Below the pieces are notes generated by a model that did not search any database, had not been told where the DNA came from, and saw nothing but the letters and a program-made list of their open reading frames with translations. This document shows positions 7,052-14,100 of a DNA stretch of 17,259 nt, piece after piece. This stretch comes from an uncultured Muribaculaceae bacterium (GTDB taxonomy: Bacteria; Bacteroidota; Bacteroidia; Bacteroidales; Muribaculaceae): positions 1 through 17,259 of the forward strand of contig CAJUAT010000056.1 in assembly GCA_910584525.1 (NCBI GenBank). Direction: 5' to 3'. Made by a program: the position numbers and the translations under genes. How positions within the stretch are numbered: the first letter of the stretch is position 1; every line of letters starts with the position of its first letter.

Positions 7052-7477
7052 CTATTCTCTTAGGGCGATGTGCAGCGGCTCCGCGATGGTCGTGTCGAGG
7101 TTGCGGGGCGGAAGTATCATCTGCTGCAGGCGTGTCCCTTCAAGTTTGCACGACAGTATACCGCGCGTGGCTCCGTACAGCATACTGCTGAAATGCCGCA
7201 CCGGCTCCACCGGCATCTCAAACGTCTCTCCCTTGACAAAAGAGCCGAACGACTCGGCATCCAGCTCGTAGGTCGCTCCAGTCTTTATCTTCATCACCGG
7301 CCTGTCTTCTATGGAATACATCACTTCCAGCATGCAACTGAGCCGGTGTGTGGACGCGTCTACTCCATAGCCGAAGGAGGTCTTTATCTCCATCCGTCCC
7401 TCATCCCCGTTGAGATTCTCGTCGAAGTAGGCGAACTCCAAGGTCCGCAGGTCCAGAAACTTATATGATATGTTCAT
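7052..7477 (-). CDS. SecB-like chaperone of a toxin-antitoxin-chaperone (TAC) module
   Basis: The 141-residue protein shows the layout of the SecB family. An antiparallel beta region comes first (about residues 5-75, ending KIKTGATYELDAESF). A helical part follows with 'VRHFSSMLYGATRGILSC' at about 93-110, then 'LPPRNLD' at 122-128. These match in order the SecB features '..RG.FP.L.L.PVNFD'. It is an inference from pattern, since overall identity to SecB is low. TAC-associated SecB-like proteins fold and protect a partner antitoxin and do not mainly serve export. The ATG overlaps the antitoxin stop by 4 nt (ATGA), implying translational coupling, and the gene is the last of the operon, the same order as Mycobacterium tuberculosis higB-higA-secB (Rv1955-Rv1957). 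It stops with TAG, one base before a repeat hairpin. A housekeeping SecB is unlikely from this context. Confidence 0.7.
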   Translation of the reverse strand: MNISYKFLDLRTLEFAYFDENLNGDEGRMEIKTSFGYGVDASTHRLSCMLEVMYSIEDRPVMKIKTGATYELDAESFGSFVKGETFEMPVEPVRHFSSMLYGATRGILSCKLEGTRLQQMILPPRNLDTTIAEPLHIALRE

Positions 7478-8022
7478 GCCATCTCTTTTTTTAGTTTTAC
7501 AAGCTCGATGTCTTTCATAAAGACGACATCGCGTTGCGTACGGTTTATGGATTTATAACTGTCGGTTATGTCGGGGATGTAAGCAACTTTGGGAATAGTC
7601 ATCTCATCGACATGGCTTTCCTGATAGCTGATCTGGATCTCAACTTTAAGCTGCATTTCCGGTTTGGCGGCTTTTTTGCGTTTCGGCGCTATCTCCCTGT
7701 CGATGATGTTTATGCCGAGAGCCTTTTCGATTTTGACGAGGGTTTTGAGCTCCATGTTTGATTTGCCGCGCATATACCTGCTCACTACGGATGGGTCTAC
7801 CTCCATCATCTCAGCGAGCTGCAGCTGGTTGATGCCGGCCAGACGCATGCCGCGACGCATCTGCATGGCTATGTTGAAGGCTGTGGTCAGAAAGTCGGCA
7901 TCGGCTATTTCCCTGGCCTCACGCCTTTTGACAGTCTCCTTTTCCGGCCGCGCTATCGCCCGCAGCCTCTCGGCATCCATGCGTATTATCTCGCCTTGTC
8001 GTGTCTCCTCATTCTTCTTCAT
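7474..8022 (-). CDS. XRE/HigA-type HTH antitoxin with C-terminal extension
   Basis: The 182-residue protein has a basic N-terminal region (1-50), an XRE-family helix-turn-helix at about 53-108 (INQLQLAEMMEVDPSVVSRY, then MRGKSNMELKTLVKIEKALG), and an extension of about 70 residues rich in Lys and hydrophobic residues (about 112-182, including VEIQISYQESHVDEMTIPKV). HTH proteins of this kind act as antitoxins and as operon autorepressors. An extension after the HTH that depends on a SecB-like partner (the chaperone addiction region) is the hallmark of TAC antitoxins. The extension here fits in place and size, but I cannot verify it by alignment. The start overlaps the upstream gene by 14 nt and the stop overlaps the next start by 4 nt. 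The palindrome at 8697-8710 is its likely operator. Confidence 0.78.
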   Translation of the reverse strand: MKKNEETRQGEIIRMDAERLRAIARPEKETVKRREAREIADADFLTTAFNIAMQMRRGMRLAGINQLQLAEMMEVDPSVVSRYMRGKSNMELKTLVKIEKALGINIIDREIAPKRKKAAKPEMQLKVEIQISYQESHVDEMTIPKVAYIPDITDSYKSINRTQRDVVFMKDIELVKLKKEMA

Positions 8023-8629
8023 GATCCTCCTCCATATATTGCGTCAATCCCGGATAATCAACAATCCCTTCGGATTCAAGAAACCTGCTGACCGACTTCA
8101 CCCGCTTCTCCAGCTCATCATGGACTGTCGAGTCGTTACCTTTGCGGTCAAAGGCCGGACTGTCCTGGGTCCGTTTCGTAATTTTTATGGCTCCATATAT
8201 AATCAAGTCGCAGTTCGGCTCTATCTCCAAGGCATATATCCGTATCAGTGAATCCTTTGTGCCATAGCATTTCAGTCGCAGGTATTTCCCGGTATGATTA
8301 TGTCTGGTTTCATTATTGTCATAAGGGATGAATATGTCGTCAAGACTTCTACCTCTGCCGGCTGTAAAGTCGTAGCAACAGTCCCTGATTCTGGTTTCAA
8401 TGTCATACGACTGTTGTTGAACCAGGTACATGTACAGATCTGTCTCGGTTTTGTCATATCCATAAGTATCAACAACCCAGTCGCTTATCCGGTCGGTGAA
8501 ATGGCTGAAATAATTACCGGTATATTGCTGATTTCTGAAATCCTTGAGTATGCAGCGATAAATATTCTCTTTGTCGCCACCATACTTTACGGCATATAAA
8601 TTTGGTTTGGATACAGTTTCAATAGTCAT
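8009..8629 (-). CDS. Putative toxin of the TAC module
   Basis: I do not recognise this 206-residue protein by family. Its position as first gene, overlapping an HTH antitoxin that in turn overlaps a SecB-like gene, makes it the expected toxin. The stretch at about 117-156 (LRLKCYGTKDSLIRIYALEI, then LIIYGAIKITKRTQ) is reminiscent of the beta-core of RelE/HigB-type mRNA interferases, where 'LR ... RI.Y ... +.L..G..K.T..T' recurs. The protein is twice the usual length, with about 110 extra N-terminal residues and an acidic, helical C-terminus (DELEKRVKSVSRFLESEG; end EEDHEEE). No signal peptide or membrane segment is seen, so it should be cytoplasmic. The gene is visibly more AT-rich than rpsA or the surface-protein genes. 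The start ATG at 8629 has no Shine-Dalgarno, as is usual in this phylum. The toxin role is inferred mainly from context. Confidence 0.55.
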   Translation of the reverse strand: MTIETVSKPNLYAVKYGGDKENIYRCILKDFRNQQYTGNYFSHFTDRISDWVVDTYGYDKTETDLYMYLVQQQSYDIETRIRDCCYDFTAGRGRSLDDIFIPYDNNETRHNHTGKYLRLKCYGTKDSLIRIYALEIEPNCDLIIYGAIKITKRTQDSPAFDRKGNDSTVHDELEKRVKSVSRFLESEGIVDYPGLTQYMEEDHEEE

Positions 8630-8696
8630 TGCGAGGAGCTTTTTCTTATCATAACTTTGAACGCTAATTTATTATTGTGGCAATCCCTAAAATAAT

Positions 8697-8710
8697 TGAC
8701 TTATAAGTCA
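8697..8710. promoter_or_regulatory. Candidate autoregulatory operator of the TAC operon
   Basis: TGACTTATAAGTCA is a perfect 14-bp palindrome, 68 bp upstream of the toxin ATG and 10 bp from repeat copy B. Its size and place suit the dimeric HTH antitoxin. No convincing TAnnTTTG box was found in 8630-8696, so the promoter itself is not assigned. Confidence 0.5.
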
Positions 8711-8720
8711 TTTTTATACG

Positions 8721-8889
8721 GTCAGTACAGAGTCTCCGACTCTGCTGTGTATATGCAGTCTAAGCCCCACCTTTACGAGCCGGGAGGCTGAGCAACCGTT
8801 CGCGATAGCGGACGGTGTCAGCCTCCACGGCGAGTCAGGTGGGGTTGGGGGTTAGACCGGTATATAGGCGGCAGGGTCGGCGACCCTGC
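8721..8889. repeat. Palindromic repeat element, copy B (169 bp)
   Basis: The element starts with the hairpin CAGAGTC-TCC-GACTCTG (8728-8744), has a nested palindromic core and ends with GCAGGGTC-GGC-GACCCTGC (8871-8889). The core pairs GTCTAA with TTAGAC, CCCCACCT with AGGTGGGG, GGAGGCTGA with TCAGCCTCC, and has a small CCGTTCGC-GATA-GCGGACGG hairpin at its tip. The same hairpins in the same order and orientation delimit copy A at 6509-7050, so the two copies are direct repeats on either side of the TAC operon. It starts 25 bp past the C10 protease stop. There is no open frame inside; it is MITE- or REP-like. Confidence 0.9.
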
Positions 8890-8914
8890 ACTTTGATGAA
8901 GCCACCGCGGAGGG

Positions 8915-11116
8915 TCAGAGGATGACTTTGGCGGCTTTGCCGGCGGATACGCGGATGAAGATGCCGTTGGTGGGGTTCTTCACCTCGACGCCCTGCATGT
9001 TGTACCAGCGAGCATCGCTGTCAGCGTCCACACCCTCGATGCCCGACGGTATCGATGCGGTGACGGTGACTACGGCCTCCAGGTCGTTGATGGTACGCGC
9101 CGTGATCTGTGCCTGACCTGCAGCATGGGCTGTGATTGTGCCATTGGCGTCAACAGAGATTATCTCCGGTGCCGAGCTGCTCCATGTCACAGACTTGTCG
9201 AAAGCATTCGACGGCATGACCGTGGCCGTAAGATCAGCAGTCTTGCCGACCTCTATATCGGCAGCCGTATTGTCAATCTTCACCGATGTGGGACGCACGC
9301 CGATATAGAGCGTGAAAGCATCGGAGGCATACATGGCATACTGACGGTTGACGGCACGCACACTGTATTTGCCATCGGGGTAGAGGATAGTGGCCCTCGT
9401 GCGCGACGTGATGGTGCTCCCGCCGGATACAGACGGAGTGTAGTTGCCCAATGTAAACACCTGGCCCGTCTTGACATTCGTGAAGATGAAGGCGATGGGA
9501 TTCGACACCGACGAGCTGCCCGGATTGGTATACTTCACGGTGATATAGCCGTTATTCCCGGAGATAAGGTCGGAGCCCTGCGATATGGAGTTGACCATGA
9601 CATACGAGCTTACGAGGTCAGGGTCGGAACCGTCGAAGGTCACAAGGCCATTCTTGCCCTTCCTCACGTTGAGAGAGTTGGTGAAGTCAGGCTTCACCAT
9701 AATGCTCTGGAATCGAGAGCTGCCGGGGTCTCTGGCAGCAGGCGTGGCCACATACGAACCGGCCGGCACTGCCGAGTCGAACACAGGACTGAATCCTTTA
9801 AGGCCGCTTATGCTTGTGCCCGACACTCCCTTGATGGAGTCGGGGGTAGCCTCGGCGAAATACTCGTTGCCCGCCTTGTCGCTAAGCCTGAGAGCCGGTA
9901 TGTACTTGGTGTATACAGGGGAATAGTTGAAGATACCGCGGCTGAAAGCCACCATGTACGACGAAGAGTCGTAGAGGATGTTGTCCATGGCATAGAGAGG
10001 GAGGAACATCGCGGAGCCTTCCACCGGTTTCTGAATGCCGACGATTGCATCCTGGCTGGTATTGAATCCGGAACCGTCGCCGGAGCCGCCGGCACCCTGG
10101 TTGTCGGGGTCGAGGGCCGTCAGCAGGAAGTAGCCGTCGGACACGCCGCTCCAGCCCCAGTTGATATGATAATAGCCGTCAGACTTATAACCGTCGCAGA
10201 TGAAGGAGTGGCCCCCTTCTTTCGACTGTCCGCCATAGATCACAGGGCGCCCGGCGGCAAGTTCGCCATAGATGATGTCGTCCCAGTCGGCAGCCGTGTA
10301 ATAGTCGCGCAGAAGCATTGCCGCTCCCTTGTCGTAGCCCATGTTGTCGCGGAGGAAGTAGGGGATCTTCAGCGACAATGCACCGGAGCCGTAGATGCTG
10401 TAAGACATGTCGACACCAATGCCGCAGCCATACATCAGCGTGGCCACGGCGTCAGCCTGTGCCGTGCTGTATTTGCCCGAATAGCTGTCGAGCATGTTGG
10501 CCCAGTCGAAGGTTGTGGCGCCATAGTCGAATGTCAGCTTCTTGCCGCCATAGGTTATGGAATGCTCGCCGGTACCTTTGACAGGCCAGCGGTGATAGTT
10601 GGCCACCTGCGCCGTGGATGTGGCCACGCAGCCGGTGTAAGTCCTCTGGGAGCCGGAGGCGGGGCATAGGTTGTTGTAGGGGGTACCCTGGTCCCAGGTG
10701 GTCTTCACGAGGGGAGCCACAGCCTCTCTACCCGCCTTGGGGCCGACAAGGGATGCATCGACGCCGGCGGCAGCCTGGTTGAGCCACCACAGCAAAGCCG
10801 GAGGCAGGTCGGCACCATTATAGCCGCTGCCATATCCCAAGACTACAGGCTGGCTGTCGTCGGCCGACAGCACCACGAAAGAATCGTCGGCAGCCGTGAA
10901 CACATAGGCACCGGCACGTTGCGTCTTCTGACTCGTCACACTACGCTCGAGAGTGTAGGATGCATTGCGGACCGCATTCTCGCGACGTATCCCGCCATTG
11001 GAGCCGTCGAGGTAACGCTGCAACGCCTCCCCGGCGCTCAGCTCCCGGGCTACGGCACTACCCGCACCTGACAACATCGCCCCTGTCAAAAGGGAAATCA
11101 GTATCCTGTTTTTCAT
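8915..11116 (-). CDS. Secreted C10 family (streptopain-like) cysteine protease
   Basis: The 733-residue protein has a signal peptide (MKNRILISLLTGAMLSGAGS), a propeptide of the Spi type (about 24-130, ending near KAGREAV), and the C10 catalytic domain (about 135-365). The active-site Cys163 lies in YTGCVATSTAQV and His303 in GGHSFICDG. The supporting Asn319-Trp320-Gly-Trp322 lies in HINWGWSG, which matches SpeB and interpain A. After the protease domain come about 240 residues of beta-rich sequence, a Big_2 Ig-like domain (about 608-690), and the tail ARWYNMQGVEVKNP (C-terminal 43 residues), which is related to the tail of the 889-aa protein. The enzyme is presumably made as a zymogen and activated by removal of the propeptide, and acts outside the cell on proteins or peptides. 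SpeB itself is about 400 residues, so the C-terminal extension is a Bacteroidota-type addition. It lies 66 bp after the GLUG protein gene with no strong promoter, so co-transcription is possible. Confidence 0.95.
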   Translation of the reverse strand: MKNRILISLLTGAMLSGAGSAVARELSAGEALQRYLDGSNGGIRRENAVRNASYTLERSVTSQKTQRAGAYVFTAADDSFVVLSADDSQPVVLGYGSGYNGADLPPALLWWLNQAAAGVDASLVGPKAGREAVAPLVKTTWDQGTPYNNLCPASGSQRTYTGCVATSTAQVANYHRWPVKGTGEHSITYGGKKLTFDYGATTFDWANMLDSYSGKYSTAQADAVATLMYGCGIGVDMSYSIYGSGALSLKIPYFLRDNMGYDKGAAMLLRDYYTAADWDDIIYGELAAGRPVIYGGQSKEGGHSFICDGYKSDGYYHINWGWSGVSDGYFLLTALDPDNQGAGGSGDGSGFNTSQDAIVGIQKPVEGSAMFLPLYAMDNILYDSSSYMVAFSRGIFNYSPVYTKYIPALRLSDKAGNEYFAEATPDSIKGVSGTSISGLKGFSPVFDSAVPAGSYVATPAARDPGSSRFQSIMVKPDFTNSLNVRKGKNGLVTFDGSDPDLVSSYVMVNSISQGSDLISGNNGYITVKYTNPGSSSVSNPIAFIFTNVKTGQVFTLGNYTPSVSGGSTITSRTRATILYPDGKYSVRAVNRQYAMYASDAFTLYIGVRPTSVKIDNTAADIEVGKTADLTATVMPSNAFDKSVTWSSSAPEIISVDANGTITAHAAGQAQITARTINDLEAVVTVTASIPSGIEGVDADSDARWYNMQGVEVKNPTNGIFIRVSAGKAAKVIL

Positions 11117-11182
11117 ATTCTGAGTTTAAAAATATAGAGTCCCGAACCGATTCCGGACCGAGACCCGTCAATCATATTTCAG

Positions 11183-14100
11183 TTATTTCAAGTAAACCTT
11201 AGACGACTTGCCGTTCTTCCGCATGATGAAGATACCGTTGGAAGGCTTGATGACTCTGAGGCCGTTGATGTCGAAGAACTCGGCATCGTCGGTGCAGTTG
11301 TCGGCGTCGATGACACCGATACCGCTGGCCACGGCGAGGTTGAGAGCCACATTGCGCGAGAAGTCGCCGGAGGTGGCGGTGAGGAGATGGCGGTTGCCGG
11401 GGGTGGCGTTATTCCAGGCGGTCTTGCCGTCGGCATCCACGGTGAAGACGCTGCCGCCCCATGTCACGTTGCCGGGCATGGTCACCGTGAAGGCATGCGA
11501 CACATTGTCGGCATGGTCTTCGTCGGCGAGTACTACGGCAGCGGCAGCCAGATGGGCCACAGGCTCATTCTCGAAGCCCTTGAGCATGGGATAACCCTTG
11601 TCGTGGGCTGCGAAAGCCTCGCCGAGAGCTGCCGTGAACATCTCCGAGGTCTTCAAGCCGCGAGCATCGGCGTTGTCGGCGCGTGCCGCTCCGCCCATGC
11701 CGGCCATCTGAAGGTCGTAATAGCAGTTGGAATACTTCACGAGGGTCACAGCCGTGGCAGCATCGCCATGTATCTGGCCGCACGTGTTGGCCTTCGTGTC
11801 GTCGAGACATTCCACACGGCCCACATTGTAGCAGTTCACCACCTGCGTGCCCAGCTCCGTCTCCGACTTCCCCTTGTAGGGAAGACCCACGATACCTGCC
11901 ACATTGGCATAACCCGAGATGTCGCCAACGTTGAAGCAGTCGGTGATTTCGGCGGGGCCGTAGCCTATGATACCGCCGATCTTCCATGCCGTGGTGGCCG
12001 ATGTGCCCGTGGAGCTTACGGCGCCAACGTTGAAGCAGCGGCGGATATGGTTGCCGCCGATGTCATAGTAGGCATAGCCGGCGATACCGCCCACCTCATA
12101 TGTGCCAGACACGTTTCCGGCGTTGAAGCTGTCCTCCACAGTGAAGCCTCTCATGATACCGAAGATACCACCCACGTCGTTCTTGGTGCCGGTGACGTCG
12201 CCATAGTTGCGGGCGCCGCGGAGCGTGGCGGGATTTTTGAGGGTGCTCTTGGAGTTGCCGATGATGCCGCCCACATTGGCAGCGCCCTTGACGGCGCCGT
12301 AGTTGGTGACGTTCACAAGCTCATGGGCATAGTCGGCGGCTGTGCCGACGATACCGCCGGCCTCGTTGGTGCCTGCCGTCACGTTGCCATGGTTCTCGCA
12401 ATTCTCCACACGCTGCTGGCGGAAGAGCTGGGCCACGATACCGCCGGCACTCGTGGTGGCCGCCTTGACGTCGCCATAGTTCTTGCAGTTGAGCACCGTG
12501 ATGCACTCGTCTTTCTGCGTCCACAGGTAGCCTATGATACCGCCGGCGTTTGTGGTGGTGGATTCCACTTCGCCATAGTTGACATTGTCGTAACCGGGAT
12601 TACCCTTTGTAGAGCCGATGATACCGCCGCAGGAGCCTTTGGCCATGACTTTGCCACGGTTCACATTGTGGTGGATGAGCACGCGGTCGGCCTCATAGTT
12701 GCCTATGATACCGCCGGCGGCATTGTTCTTGAGAGCCGTTACGGCGCCATGGTTCTCGCAGTTGTAAACCTGTGCGCCCTCCTCGCCGTAGCCGACGATA
12801 CCTCCTACAGCCGTCATCGAGTTGGCCGTGACGTTGCCATAGTTGACGATGTCGTGGATCTTGCCCGAGGATATGCCGGCGATCATGCCCACACGCTGGT
12901 AACCGTCGATGGAGCAGCTCTTGTCGACAGTGAAGTCGAAAATCTCGGCATTGGCGCCCACGTAACCGAAGAGACCCTTGCCCGAACCGGCCTTGTTGTC
13001 GGTCGACTGGAAGGAGGCATTCTTGATGGTGTGCTTGCGTCCGTCGAGTGAACCCTCGAAGTATGTCTGGTCGTCGCCGCACCATACCACGAGACCTTCG
13101 TCGGCAAAGTCAATGTCGGCGCCCAGGGCGAAGTACTCGCCGAAGAAGGGGGCATGGTTCTCCTCGGAATAGATGGCGAGGGTGTTCCAGTCGGCGGCAT
13201 TGTTGATGATCCAGGGGTCATTCTTGAGGCCGGAGCCGTTGGCCAGCAGCTTGGGAGTGGCGAAGAGGGAGGCCTCTATGGTGTATTTGCCGTCGGTGAT
13301 GGTAAGGGTGCCGCGCTGTACGGCGGTAGTCTTGTCGTGCAGCAGCTTGTTGCCCTCAATCTTGTAGGAGTCGGTGGTGGCTATGGAAGCCTTGGCACCC
13401 TCTGGGAGGTTTATCAGAGCCTCCGAGCGGTTGTCGAAGCGGCTCTCCACACGCGGTTCGGTAATGAAAGAGACGTAACCGGCGGCGAAGAAGCGGGACG
13501 CGGGCTGGCCGGCGAAAGCCTTGAGCACCGGATACTTGCCGGCTTCGCAGAGCCAGAGGTCGCTCTTGAGCTGTGTGGGGCAAGTGCCGGCGGTGAGCTG
13601 CGCCGTGGTGAGACCCATGCAGGTCTCCGGGGTGGTGTTGGCTACACCGGCGTTGGCGCCAAACTGGCGGTCGAAGATGTTGTCGGAGATGTTCTTGGCA
13701 GCGGAAGTACCGCAGATGGCTCCGTGGGTGAGGGCCTTCTCGCTGTCGTCGACGATACCCGTGTTGAGGTTCCCTTTCACTACGAAGTCGTCGCCGGCCC
13801 AGTCGCGGCCTATGATACCGCCGATGTTGGAGGTGGCGGCGATGACAGCCTGGTTGAGGCAGTTGGTTACTGTGGCGTTGTTGTCGCCGACGATACCGCC
13901 GGCATAGCAGCAGCGCGAGGCGTCGCTGTTGAAGGGAGCTGTGAGAACGGCATTTGTCAGCAGCTTCGACGATACCTTGCCGGAGTTCTGGCAGGCGTCG
14001 ACGATGCCGTTGTTCTCGGCGGCGATACCGCCCACGTACATGTCGCCGCTCGTGATGGCACCGTCGTTATAGCAGCCAGTCACGGAGGCTCCCTCGCTTA

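Noticed and set aside
7052..7477. Housekeeping SecB export chaperone
   Set aside because: It is translationally coupled to an HTH antitoxin gene, is short, and its similarity to SecB is weak; the context fits a TAC chaperone better.
11117..11182. Promoter for the C10 protease (TATATTTT on the minus strand)
   Set aside because: It matches the -7 box at only seven of eight positions' worth and has no acceptable -33 element at the right distance, so I do not call it.
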